Source: Chelonoidis abingdonii (lineage: Eukaryota; Chordata; Testudines; Testudinidae). Taken from it: a DNA stretch of 64,000 nucleotides. Positions 11,101 to 22,443 of the stretch are shown here, in pieces; the first letter of the stretch is position 1; every line of letters begins with the position of its first letter. The stretch lies in NCBI RefSeq assembly GCF_003597395.2, contig NC_133770.1, positions 81,594,564 to 81,658,563 of the forward strand. The letters are read 5' to 3'. Below the pieces are notes generated by a model. It was not told the DNA's origin and searched no databases. It worked only from the letters and a program-made list of their open reading frames with translations. The position numbers were made by a program, and so were the translations under genes.

Positions 11101-13012
11101 CTTTAAGACCAAAAAGTGCAATATATATAGTCTCTTTCAGCTGCTGTGAGCTCAGCTCCTTGAAGCCTGTAAATTTGTTTGCTCAGAAACATTCACATTT
11201 TATTAGATTTTGACATAAATGATAGTGCTGATAATTCACTGCAGAAGATTTTTGGAAAGCTGTCTCCAAAGGATTAAAACAAAGGCAAAGCTTCTATATA
11301 AGCAAGATGGAATTGTGCCTTTACTACTTTTTCAGCAAGTCAAGCTGAGAAAAGTGGTGGCTCACCCATTCCCATACTTGAGTCAGCAGAAGAGAAAAGC
11401 AGCCCTCAGTATGAGTGGGATTGTGTGCCCCTGGCTGAGTACTGGAACAGAAAGAAGGCTCAAACACCCTGCCTAAAAATGGCTCCAGAAACAGCAGCTC
11501 TAACTATGATAAAAATAGCAACTCATCTGTCCACTGGTGCTAATAGATTTCTTCCAGAAAAATCCATCTTTGAGCTCATATTGAAATTTACTTATGTTAG
11601 ATTAGAGGTTCTCTTTCCGTAGTGATTCTTGGTTGTTAGGACTATGCAGTACATTATGTACATACATCTGTCCTCTTTTCTGCCATCATTCCAGAGTCAG
11701 ATTGGATTAGCTCGCCTGCTGGTGTTCTTATAGGCTAAGACTTCCTGAATAACTGGTGTTAGCTTTTTCATTTCATGCCCAGAGTTCTGATACTAGCACT
11801 GCTATGGCATAGCCATGAGCTGGGAAAAGCACCCTGGAATATGATGTTCAAATCAGTTCATAAAGACTTCCAGCTGGGGTTTACAATTCCTAGAGTCAAT
11901 AGAGGAAAAACACCAGGTTCTTTTCTAGAGCTTGTTCTATAAACAAACCTTCTTGGCGTTCTGACATTCCTCCAGGTCAGGTTTTGTGTGTTTTGTCTCA
12001 GCAGCACCAGGGGAGAATTAGTGTCTTTGGGCACATGCCCCAGCCATGGATAAAGAGGGGGCAGAATACAAATTTGGAATTCTTGGTTTGTGATGACACC
12101 GCCCTACAGTTCCTGTCTGTTTCAAAATATCAGCATTCCAGATCTGTGTGTGCAGACACAGGTTGTTTTTTGTCATGAGTCTATGTGCCTGGCCAGAATT
12201 ACAGAGGACCATTTCTAAATCGAGTTTCTCTTATCAGATCTGTATATAGTATCCCAGCTGCAAGATTCTTCACTATGTGAGTGTATATCCCATCGATATC
12301 AATAAGTGTTACGTGCATGTAGAGAAGAGCAGGTTAATGGAGTTGCCATCTGCCAGGAATATGTCACCTTCAGCTTTTATACTTATGTTGACTCTAATAG
12401 TTAATTAAAACAGAGGAGCCAGTAACTAGTTTTACAGCAGGTCAGGAAGAGAAAATCATGATCTGATTATGTACATAAATGCCCTGGGACTTGGGCCACT
12501 CCTTTTAATCTGAGATCTTTAAGATTCAGCCAGAGTTGTCAATTGCAATTGAACACCTGCAAAAATATAGTGACACTTTTAAGTAAAAGCTGTGGCATTG
12601 CATCCATTATATTAATCCTCTAACAATGCAATGAAAACTCCCACTCCAGTAAAATTTGGCCAAAAATATTAAAAGAAAAGAACTGCAAAAAGCAGGATGG
12701 GAATTTGGAATTCCACTGTTTTCATTTTGAGTTTATAATGCAGCTGTCAACATTCTTTCGAAGAAAGGTTCAAATGAGAGAGATTGTATCAAAGGATGTA
12801 ATACACATAGTTACATGTTTTTCCAGAAAATTAGTTTGTGCAAAATAAGAAAAAGTAAGCTGGGAACTGCAGCAACCCTCCTGTTATCCAAATGATCATC
12901 AGGCTCAATGCACCAAGCAGCCCTGGCACCACCACTGTGGATTAAGACATGACCAAATGGACTGAAAATCTGAGCCCTGATTCTGAAGATCTCCCTGCAG
13001 GATATATTTTCA
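8176..13012. other. Intergenic or unique sequence, almost nothing recognised
   Basis: About 4.8 kb with only short chance frames on either strand and no recognised transposon apart from a fragment near 9885-9990 that resembles the CATGTGCCT / CAAGTGTCTTGGTGAATTGGGCC foldback family. No splice-bounded exon was recognised. Confidence 0.5.
9880..9995. repeat. Fragment of a foldback repeat (AAGCATGTGC family)
   Basis: Reads AAGCATGTGCCTCACTTTAA, then GGCATGTGCTCAAGTGTCTT and GGTGAATTGGGCC. The two halves are inverted relative to each other, as in the better copy at 51925-52055. Confidence 0.45.
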
Positions 13013-13580
13013 TTAGGGCTGTCAAACTAATTTAAAAAAGCCACAATTAGTAGCAGTTTTAATCACACTGTGAATAATAGAATACCATTTATTTAAATAT
13101 TTTGGATGTTTTCTTTATTTTAAAATAAATTGATTTAAATTACAACACAGACTATAGTGTACAGTGCTCATTTTATTTTTTATTACAAATATTTACACTG
13201 TAAAAAAGAAACAAAAGAAATAGTATTTTTCAATTCACTTCATACAAGTACTGTAATGCAATCTCTTATCTTAAAAGTGCAGCTTATGAATATAGACTTT
13301 TTTTTACATAACTGCACTCAAAAATAGAACAATGTAAAACTTTGGAGCCTGCAAATCCACTCAATCCTACTTTTTGTGCAGCCAATCACTAAGACAAACA
13401 AGTTTGTTTACATTTACGAGAGATAATGCTGCCCGCTTCTTGTTTACAAGTTCACCCGAAAGAGAGAACAGGTGTTCGCATGGCACTGTTGTAGCTGGCA
13501 TTGCAAGGTATTTATGTGCCAGATATGCTAAACATTCGTATGGCCCTTCATGCTTCAACCACCATTCCAGAGGACATGTC
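13013..13580 (-). mobile_element. hAT transposon 3' remnant
   Basis: AGGGCTGTCAAACTAATTT at the left resembles a hAT terminus. It is followed by an AT-rich 3' UTR-like stretch and, on the minus strand, the end of a transposase. The other end is lost near 13580, where similarity stops after CATTCCAGAGGACATG. Confidence 0.75.
13367..13580 (-). pseudogene. hAT transposase C-terminal dimerisation region, 5'-truncated
   Basis: The frame has MKHEGPYECLAYLAHKYLAM, then PATTVPCEHLFSLSGELVNKKRAALS and VNKLVCLSDWL, ending in a stop at 13367. This is the hAT C-terminal dimerisation motif, with the usual P-A-(S/T)-(S/T)-x-x-x-E-R-x-F-S-x-x-G pattern except that His replaces the usual Arg after Glu. The DDE catalytic core and BED finger are absent, so it is a fragment of about 64-70 codons in which the frame happens to be intact. 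Confidence 0.75.
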
Positions 13581-15785
13581 TTGCAAGTTTCAGCTACTAG
13601 CCTGCTTGCAAAAATGCAGATAGAGGAAACCTGATCAAGCCATGGTCATAAAAAGACCAGTAGTCCTTTGTGTAAACAGAAAGTAAATAGGATTTTCACA
13701 TTTTTGCAGACCTTCACTTGGGGATCTGGTGTGCACTGGGGAAACAGCTTTACAGGGATGGCTGTCTGCAACTGTCAGGCACAAGGTGCTGCAGAAGCAA
13801 CTGACACAACCACGGCTCCAAAATAAAATGGAGTCTCTTTGCGAGAGCAGATTAGAAATAAGAGAAAAGAGGGGGAGAAAAGGCAGAGGTCAGCAGAATA
13901 AGCACTGCTCAGAATGCTGGATGTTATGTCATTTGCAAGTGATGGCCATACACAGCCCCTTTCATCCAGAGGGATCCCAAAGTACTTTACAATGAATGTG
14001 CAGTCCTCATTCTGGCGAAGCTCCAGTCCCTCTGAATCACTGCCTCAAACACTGAAAGGCAGCAATCTCTGGGGTCGGAGTTTAACAGCTCCCAGTACCA
14101 CTGTATAAGAGTTAAGGTCAGGAAATAAAGAAAAATACTTTTCAGCTGAAAGCCAGGAGTTATTTTTAGCTAAATAGATTGTAATGATCTAAACTGGAAT
14201 TTTGCCAGGATAAGAGGTGGGGACAAAATGCAAGCAGCAAACAGTGAAAGGTTAACCCTTTGGAAACTACATACCCCCTTCTAGCCATTTTTCTGGGTAG
14301 TGGAGTGGACAATGCCTCGCTGCCAATTAATAGAGGGTAATAATTGCTTTAGGGTAATAATTCAGAGTGGAGATACTGGGTGTGGCCAGGTTGGCAAAAA
14401 CATTATTCCCTGTAATAAATAACTTGCAGGTTCAGAACTTGTGACACACAGAGAGAGAGATTGTTTGGTCGCAGGCTAAAAAAAGTAGAGAGGGAAATAT
14501 TATCCTTGTTGGATAGCCTAATGAGATGAATCTGTGGTCAACATGGCTCCGTTAAAAAGGCTTGCCAGACTCCTGTGTGCATTATGATTCTTCATAAACA
14601 TCTCCTCTGCACTGTGAACAGTGTCCTCTTAATAACACTCTGATGGCTTGGCTGCTAAGGCTTGCTGTCTCATAGGGAAGAGGAGTGCATGGAATACAGA
14701 TGGTGCACAGTGATGAGCAGTGCTCTTCCACTATTGAATATAGAAGAGGGGAGAAGAGATGAGGACTAAGAAATACCAATATCTTCTCCCTCTTCTTTAT
14801 TCCAACTCTGTTCTCTCTGGCTGATCTGAGCACTTTGTCCTGATTTGCCCCAATGTAATAAACCTACTGAAATGGCAGCAGGACCCCACTTTCTTCCCAG
14901 TTGTCACCTGTCAACCTGCCCTGTGATATTAGCAGTAGGCTATTGTGGTGCTACATTTCCCTTTCTCCCAGGGCAACCACTGACCTAATGACTTCTGGGA
15001 GTTCCATTGCAGTCATATGCTAACACAGTGAGGCTTTGAGGTTACCAGTGCTGTCAGAGAGCACATTATTAACACCCCAGCTGGCTGAAGGAGACAATGT
15101 GTTAGTGCAACCCACAGGTTGAGCAACCCCCACTGAGCTTTGTCAGCTTTGAGGTGCCTTGGGCAATTATCCTGTGCAAAGAGATGTAGAGCTTGCTGCT
15201 TAGATTTGTTTGTTGGAGGACTTTTAGTTGTGCTATCAGGGGCAACGAGAGGCGGGGGGAAGCCAGTACAAATTCCTGGGGTCTGGCGGTCTGGAAGGGG
15301 GCCTGGGGCCCGGCTTCATCAGCCCTGTTTAGCTGGTTCGCCCTTGCTGGGGGGGCCTGAAAACTTTTTTTCACTAGGGCCCAAACCCACTCAGTGGCCC
15401 TGTGTGCAATGCATGCACACAGGCACTTAGCACTCAGGTTAGCTGGGTGGGAGGGAAGGTGAAAACCACAGCTCCCCATGGATGCTGCTGAATTGGATGT
15501 TAATAATAATTAACGATGTGATGTAATAATCATTAGCTAATGCCAAGCTGGGGGTTGTGCCATTTACAGGGTGTAGTCCTGCTTTGTTGGTCTAAGTCAG
15601 ATCAGCTCGCTCTAGATTTGGACCTTGTCCTGCAAGTCTGTGGGTGCTGCACAGCAGGGAATACAACGCTGGTGCACGCCAGGGTAAGTGTGATCAGAGG
15701 CTACTTGTGAGTGCAACAAGGGGAAGTGGGCGTCATAGCCCTCTGCAGACAGCAGACCAGAAGTGAGGTGGTGTGTATGCTACGG
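13581..15785. other. Intergenic, no gene recognised
   Basis: No supported coding signal. A short CTTTCATCCAGAGGGATCCC / AAAGTACTTTACAATG segment at about 13960-13995 resembles a dispersed SINE-like tail. GC-rich patches near 15230-15420 may be MITE debris, but no termini were found. Confidence 0.45.
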
Positions 15786-16042
15786 ACCTTACCATGGCAC
15801 AGCTGTACCACTCCTGTGTAGCTGCTCTATGCTGGTGGGGCAGAGCTTGCCGGTGGACATAATTAAACTGCCCCCAATGAGCAGCAGTTGCCATGTCAGT
15901 GAGAGAGCTCTCCCAGCAACATAGTGCTGTGCACAACAGCACTTATACCAGCTAAACGTATGTTGCTGGGTGGTGGTGGGGAATTCGCACCCCTGAGGGA
16001 CATAAGTTTTGCCAACATAAGTGGCAGTGTAGACATGGGCTA
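15786..16042. mobile_element. MITE fragment, GTGTAGAC-terminus family
   Basis: The right end reads CATAAGTGGCAGTGTAGACATGGGC, and the interior has agagctctcccagcaacata and gacataagttttgccaaca, which recur at 59220-59492. The left terminus is not clear. Confidence 0.5.
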
Positions 16043-16151
16043 ACTTGGTGACCACACAGCAGCACTCTCACTAATGCAGGATCAGGATTCCCTGCACTCT
16101 TTACATTCTTCCCCACCAGAGACCTTCTTTAGTGTAGAGTAACCCATAGAG

Positions 16152-17051
16152 CAGTGGTTCCCAAACTGGGGTTTGTGAACCCCTGGGGGTTCACAAAATG
16201 TTACAAGGGGTTCTCGGGGGAAAAAATTCCCTAATGGTGGACCGAGCTGTCCCTAGGGACCCCGGGCAGCATGGGGGCAGCAGCCTGGAGCCTTGGGGTT
16301 TCCAAGAGCTAAGCAGATCAAAGCAAGCATATCTATCACACTGAGGAGATTTAAACTTTGAGACTCCTTATATGAAATAGAAAAGGAGGTGGATATCTTT
16401 TTTCTGTTTTTAAAATGAAATAGGCAGCTAGTGTTGTTTTTAAAAATTATCAAGAACAAGTTTAAGCTTTGTTATAACGTGCATTGTTAGCCTAGACTGC
16501 TCAAGACCTGAATGCTTGTGTAGGAGTAACTCTTTGAGTTGGCTTCTTAAATACCTTCCTGCTGTTTCACATCCAATACTGCTTGATGAAACATAGGAAC
16601 CAGAGGTGCCCCCTACCCCCTGCGTGTCCCTCTTCTTTTTTTCCAGTGGGCCCCGTGATCCCCCTCACTTTTCCGGCGGTGCCTCCCCTGGCTGTGGGGT
16701 GCGTGGAAGCTTTGACCTGCACCTCTTTTTTTCTACTGGGGCCTCTGATAGGAGCCTTGTCTTATAACAGGCTTATTCAAAGTGATGCAAGCTACGAAAG
16801 TGAGATCTTGGAAGAGTGTTGCTGTTTTCATAATGTAATAAAAATACTGTAGTGATAAATAAAAATGAAGAAATAGCATGTAATAAGCATGTCACAAAAA
16901 CAAATGTTATATTTCCAAGATCACTGCTTTGATAATTTATGCTGAGGTAAGGGAGAAAATCCTTGGAAATATTCATTTTTAGGAGGGGGTTCACAAGACT
17001 TGACATTTTAGTGAAAGGGGATCGCAGGTTGTTAAAGTTTGGGAACCACTG
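16152..17051. mobile_element. hAT non-autonomous element, 900 bp
   Basis: Perfect 16-bp terminal inverted repeats, CAGTGGTTCCCAAACT. Flanks are ccatagag (16144-16151) and ccattgag (17052-17059), an 8-bp target duplication with one mismatch. The interior carries no transposase frame, so it was probably mobilised in trans by an autonomous hAT. Confidence 0.9.
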
Positions 17052-17894
17052 CCATTGAGTTTCTATCCTGTTCAACAGATAGAAAGAGGAAACCATTCTC
17101 TGCTGTCCCCTACTGGGAGTGAAAGGCTGAGCCAGCATAACTTGAGAAAGGGCTGATCAACTACACAAAGAGGGGAATGGCTGAGTAAAATACATGGGAA
17201 AGAAAGAGGGTTGTTAATACAGGATTATTGTCCACATTGCAAAGGTCTCTGAGTTGAGTTAGATTCATTCAATCAAAGTATATTTTAGGTGGCTCTCCGG
17301 AGCCCTCCATCAGAGCAGAGGTGGGATCACAGCTTCTGGAAGTGTGAATCTGTATGTTTTAATGCTAATTTAATTTAAAAGGCGCTATCATTTCAAGGTA
17401 GCATGCTAGATGGAAGGCCTCAGATGCCAGCATTCACTATGGTTACACCTGAACAGCACCTTTTAAATTTCAGCGTTCATTATTTTGCAACAGCGAATGA
17501 CAAACTTTTTGTGATGTCTTTGAGCCAGCTTGTTTCACTCACTCTGTAGTTTGTGGCTCCCGCGTTGGCAGATCAGAGGGCTCGGGGTTGTTCTCAAGTC
17601 TATTGGCTCATAAGAATTTTAGTGCCATCTACTGTAAATATTCTTCAAAAGTCCTGTCTGAGTCTCTTCAGTATCACTCGACTGCTAGTGTGGGGAGGTG
17701 AAGGGGGAAATGCATTGAGAGAATCTGACTGGGCTCATTTATTTTTTAAAATGTTTCACAGATGATAAACTGTTATGCTTGTCTGACTTACAAACGTTTT
17801 TATAGTGGCTGCCAGTGCCAATTTGAGAGCTGAAACCTACTGAAAAACAGCCTCAGTGACTCTTTATGATACTAAGAGATAATAAGCAGTGATA

Positions 17895-17972
17895 ATTATT
17901 AGTTGTCACAGTAGTGCCTAGAGACCCCATTGTGCGAGGCATGATACAAACACATAACAAAAGATGGTCCTT
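17895..17972 (+). repeat. Dispersed TAGTGCCTAGAG repeat, copy 1
   Basis: Reads ACAGTAGTGCCTAGAGACCC, then CATTGTGCGAGGCATGATAC and AAACACATA. The same order of blocks recurs at 21455, 22000, 39600 and 49285, and in reverse near 62560 and 63770. It is familiar from sauropsid genomes; the family is not assigned. Confidence 0.55.
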
Positions 17973-17989
17973 TGCTTTTGCCAGTACAC

Positions 17990-18182
17990 CTTTTTTGCAT
18001 ACCCTACACACAGTCACCCAAGCAAAACAAGCTGTCCTGGTGACAGTGCAGATTTACTGATAGAACTGCCTCTGCAGGAGGTGATTGCTAGCACAGCTGT
18101 ATCTGTCACAAATCACACCTCATCACACCCCTGACCAAAATAGCTATGCCAGCAAAAATGTACAATGTAGACCTGGCCTGAA
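17990..18182. mobile_element. MITE fragment, GTGTAGAC-terminus family
   Basis: Ends CAGCAAAAATGTACAATGTAGACCTGGCC, matching the right terminus of related copies. The interior is decayed. Confidence 0.4.
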
Positions 18183-18659
18183 TGTCAAACAAGCCTCCTG
18201 TCCATTTGAACGGGAGTCTTGCCTAAGCGAAGACTGCTGGATCAGCTCTCCCCCGTCTTTAACTCACTCAGGTTTACCTGTGTACTGGGAGGTTTAGGGT
18301 CAGAGCTTAGTGTTATATGTCATACAAATTAATCTGTACTTTCATCTATGTGCTGCTGTCAGCAGGGTGAGCTAAAGAGCTGAGAACCTTAGTTCTGCTT
18401 AAATCTTTAACCTTGTGTTGCCTTTTAAAGTCACAATTCAATTCAGCATAGGATTGTATTTAATTAACTGAAGGCATTCCCTCTTGGAATGAATAGCAGA
18501 GTTGTTGGCAGCCAGACTGGTGCAGGTGTTGTTTAACTTTTGACTGACAGACTTCAACTGCTTGGTATAAAGGTGAAGTTACTGCATTGCTGTTTCAACA
18601 GTGAGAGTCCCAGTTCCAGCACACACTGGTGTGCAGATTTCCAAATATCTGCTTAACAT

Positions 18660-18806
18660 CAGAGGCGGTGCTAGCCAGTTGGGGGCCCTAAGCAGGAATA
18701 TTTTTTTGAAACTGCTCCCCCCGACACATAATAAAAATCGAAGGGGGGGGGGCCTTTGAGCTGCTCGGGGCCCTAAGCAATCTGCTTATGCCTAGCGCTG
18801 GCTCTG
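18660..18806. mobile_element. Short MITE with CAGAG(C/G)C(A/G)G-type termini
   Basis: The left end CAGAGGCGGTGCTAG and the right end CTAGCGCTGGCTCTG are near-inverted repeats. GGGCCCTAAGCA occurs twice inside. No matching 8-bp flanks were found, so the ends are approximate. Confidence 0.55.
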
Positions 18807-21454
18807 ATAATGAGGAAATCATTCTGTAGCTGGTGTATCTTTCCATACAATACGCCTTTAGGACTTGGCTTCAATGGACTTCGGAGCTGGGTTTTGATGC
18901 ATTAATGGAAATATGTCAGTTTCTCACATCCCTGTCCCTATCTGCACTAAACGCTTTCTGACAGAGTCAAACCACGACAGCGTCAAACCACATCAGCATT
19001 AGGCTGGGCTGATGATAATTCTAGAATGCTTATGGCCTTTGTCCCATTTGTATTTAAGGTAAGACAGGCTCCTAGCAACAGAGCTCCTTCATGCCTGAGA
19101 CCTCTCCTGCCCTGTCCTAAAGAATTCCAAATAAACTTCTAAACAGTACTTTGCCAGATGACACATTACTCACCTTAGACCTAAATTTACCTCCAACCCA
19201 CACCTCTGGGAACTGACAGGTTGAGAAGCACGTTCCCAAGTCATTTGAAAAGATATTCTTGATTTCCAAATATCAGCTTAGTGTCAGAGGCTCTTGCTGC
19301 TCAATGGAAGTGACTCACTTCCATTGAGCAGGAGGGGAGATTACCTTCAGGCGCACAAGGATAACTATTTAATGCTATACTGACGTGATGAAGAAGGCAG
19401 AGCCATGTTAAAGCTGGCTGCGGAGCAGGAGCGGTAAGATTTTAATCTCTTGGTGAGTGCTCTGCTAGACAAGATACACAATGAAATATTCAAGAGAGAT
19501 GCATTCCATATGTTTTCAATGTGCCACGTTTGGTGTCTTTCTTAATGTCTTTGCATCAGTACCTGATGGGGAGCTGATTTGGAGCTTCCATTTCTGAACC
19601 TCTGCATAATTTTTGTAGCACATTTTAAACACCTTCTGCCATGTGTATGAAATTTCATTTTCCATTATGGCTGCAAAGTGTCAGTCTAGCTTTGTGATTC
19701 TTCTGTCTGTATAATAATTGCATCCTTTCTTTGTAGGAATGATGTGGCATCAGCAGCCCATGGAGGGGAGATTTTTCTTAGGAGGCTGTCTTTAATTAGC
19801 AAAACAGATTAGTGCTTCAGCGACTTTCACTGGGGACAAACGGAATTCTCTCTAGATGTGGGACGCTCCCTTTGCAGCAATCTGAACTCAAAAGCTGCTA
19901 CTTGTATATTTTGGAAGCAGGAAAACAGAAGACTGGTGACTGCTATAGTTATGTTTAGCAAAAGTTATTGACAGGCGCAAGATTCAGATACGAAATTTGA
20001 ATGCCCTGGCCTAAGCTTTTGGATCTGAGAGGTGCCAGCAGTGGGTATGGATTCTGAACCCACCTAAATTTGGGAGAATATTTGGGTCTAAGTTTTGATT
20101 TAAGCACATCCATAGCTGCTGCAGTATTGTATTGCTACCAGCATCCATCCCCCTTCTCTGTGACACTAGCCCTGAACTGTTTGCTTGGGTGACTCGTATA
20201 AATCTACATTTTAACTGGGAAGCGAATGACACTGAGGGGGAAGAGTGCATGCGTGTGTAAAGTTCAGCTCTGTGGATTAATCTGCTAGGGAGCTGATGCA
20301 CTAACAGCGTGAAATTTACCAGGCTAATAATATAACTTTTAAGGTGTTCTGGCAAGCCTAGAAAATAGTCACCCTGTTGAACTGATGCCACCTGGTGGAG
20401 ACAACTGGAGATTAAGATTTATAGCAGCTTTTAAACCAGTGTTTCTCAAACTTCCTTAACCCAAGCTCCTCTTCTAGGTATGAAAACATCATGTAGTTGT
20501 GTGCCATTGCCTAGTTCTGTGCTGTGGAGAGGTTGAATTTTCCTCCTGACCCTCAGATGGTTATTCACTTGTGCTGTGGATGGTTGCTTCTAGTCCAAGC
20601 TGTTTTGTCTTAGCTACGGTAAATATACAGATATTGTTCTCATTCATCTAAGGGGCTTATCTTTTTTAAAATGTACTAAGCTATTTACTGCAGTAAATTC
20701 TTGCCACCCTGGTTTTGCCCTCTAGAGTTCACAGCCATTGTGGATGCTGCTGCTTAAGGAAGTACCGATCCTGAGCGTATTTCTTCAAGGAAAGCTGTTG
20801 CTAACCCAGACTGGCTAACACTGGGATGTCCATCTCAAAAGGAGGTAGAATTCAGAAGCACTGATTCCAAGCATGAAATTAAAATAGAGCCATTCTCCAG
20901 TATCCCTCTTCACCAGCTGCCAGCCAGAAATTTGGAATATCACAGCCTCAGGCAGCCAGGGGAGGCCACAAATAGTATAGGTCTCAGGGTCCTGTCGTTA
21001 TCCAGGTTTGATAGAGATAGGTTATAGACATATTTAGTTTATTTATATCTATATGATGAGAAATGTTTTGCATTTTGTCTAGAGTAACCTCGGCTCGGGA
21101 AGGCAAGTCCAGTGAGAGAAATCTCAAACTTTTTATTTCCCAAATATAGGTAGATCTGTCCCGTCAGTGCCTGTATGCTCTTGAAAAATTACCTTTCAGT
21201 TTCTTTTATCATCCTTTGTGTACAGCATGCCGGCTCTGCTTAACATGTGAGCAAAGAAAGAGCTATCTTGTGTGCTTCAGACAGTTCATAGCTGGGGTGA
21301 AAGTGGGAACTCAACCCAAAACCTCTTGAGAGGAAGAGGAGTTTTTCCTTCGGTATTGTACAATGTGAGCATGATCCTGTTGTTCAGATTTTCTTTTCTT
21401 TTCCTTTTAGAGGGAAGGGTGGGTATCCTACGGGGGAGGAGGCCCTCCTCAGTT
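18807..21454. other. Intergenic, no gene recognised
   Basis: Only a solitary hAT-like terminus (CAGTGTTTCTCAAACTT) near 20438 was noticed, without a partner end. No coding signal is supported on either strand. Confidence 0.5.
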
Positions 21455-21565
21455 CTAGGGATGGTTATTACTTTTTATATGGTAGCACCTAGAAGCCCTC
21501 CCCCAGAATCAGGTCCCCATAGTGCTAGGCACACTAAAAACACACTGGAGAAGGACCCTGCTTCA
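21455..21565 (+). repeat. Dispersed TAGTGCCTAGAG repeat, copy 2
   Basis: ATGGTAGCACCTAGAAGCCC, then CAGGTCCCCATAGTGCTAGGC and AAAGAGCTCTG; a diverged copy of the unit at 17895. Confidence 0.5.
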
Positions 21566-21998
21566 AAGAGCTCTGTGGAACAATGTGCAAGGATCTCTTG
21601 GCGCCGATGGACCATCATGAGCAAAGTCCATGCTTGATCTTAATTATTGTTCTCATCACCTACTGGTGAAAATGTTAATAAAGAATGTTAGTTGATTGTA
21701 GAAGCTGTGACAGCCAAGCCCTCTAGCAGGGTAGGTTCTCTGAGCGCAGAACAGGTTTCAGTTACAAGCTGAGCAAACAGCTGCATGGGAGAGAGCATGA
21801 CCTCAAAGTGCTGCAGGCAGAGCCCCTTCTAGCATTGCAAGGAGGGAGTTGATTCACAATTTCCTTTCCTGTGTTTGCTTTATTTGACAGACAATTATCA
21901 TTCCAGAGGTAATTGCTGGAAGAGCCCTATGGGACTCATAAATCTCTAATGCTGAAGGTTTTTCAAGTGAATAAAAAAGACACAGCGAAGTTTTATTT

Positions 21999-22118
21999 AT
22001 TTTACTTTATTTTGCCGTAGTGCCCAGGATCTCCAGATCTAGATCAGGGTCCTGTTATGCTTGGTGCTGCATGAACACAAAGACAAGGTACTTGCCCTAA
22101 AGAACTTGCAATCTAAGA
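21999..22118 (+). repeat. Dispersed TAGTGCCTAGAG repeat, copy 3
   Basis: GCCGTAGTGCCCAGGATCTC, then AGGGTCCTGTTATGCTTGGTG and AAAGAACTTGCAATCTAAGAG; same block order as the other copies. Confidence 0.55.
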
Positions 22119-22149
22119 GGTTCTGAACTGGTAAAAAAATAAGTTATCA

Positions 22150-22443
22150 CAGCAATTCTCAACCAGGGATCCAGGGAAGGGCGGGGCTGCGAGCACATTT
22201 CAGGGGGTCCACCAAGCAGGGCTGGCATAGACTTACTGAGGCCCAGGGAAGAAAGCTGAAGCCCGGGGCCCTGAGCCCTGAGATCTGAGGCTGAAGCTGA
22301 AGCCTGAGCAACTGACTTTTGTGGAGCCCCCTGTGGCATGGGGCCTCAGGCAATTGCCCTGCTTGCTACCCACTAATGCCAGCCCTGGCTTTTATATGCA
22401 GAATAACAGTTATTGTGGCAGAGGTGGGGCATGAGAACCCCTG
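22150..22443. mobile_element. hAT-type MITE with 8-bp target duplication
   Basis: The left terminus is CAGCAATTCTCAACC. The right terminus reversed is CAGGGGTTCTCATG, a degenerate match. Flanks are agttatca (22142-22149) and agctaaca (22444-22451), 6 of 8 matching. The interior is GC-rich and non-coding. Confidence 0.65.

Larger units (their letters stand above)
17052..18659. other. Intergenic with small repeat fragments
   Basis: No gene seen. A copy of the TAGTGCCTAGAGACCCC dispersed repeat lies at about 17900-17970, and a GTGTAGAC-family MITE fragment at about 17990-18182. Confidence 0.45.

Noticed and set aside
15102..15479. 125-aa minus-strand frame in a GC-rich patch
   Set aside because: No motif or splice context; the composition suggests MITE debris, but no ends were found.
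20438..20500. hAT-like terminus CAGTGTTTCTCAAACTT
   Set aside because: No partner terminus or target duplication was found, so no element boundaries can be given.
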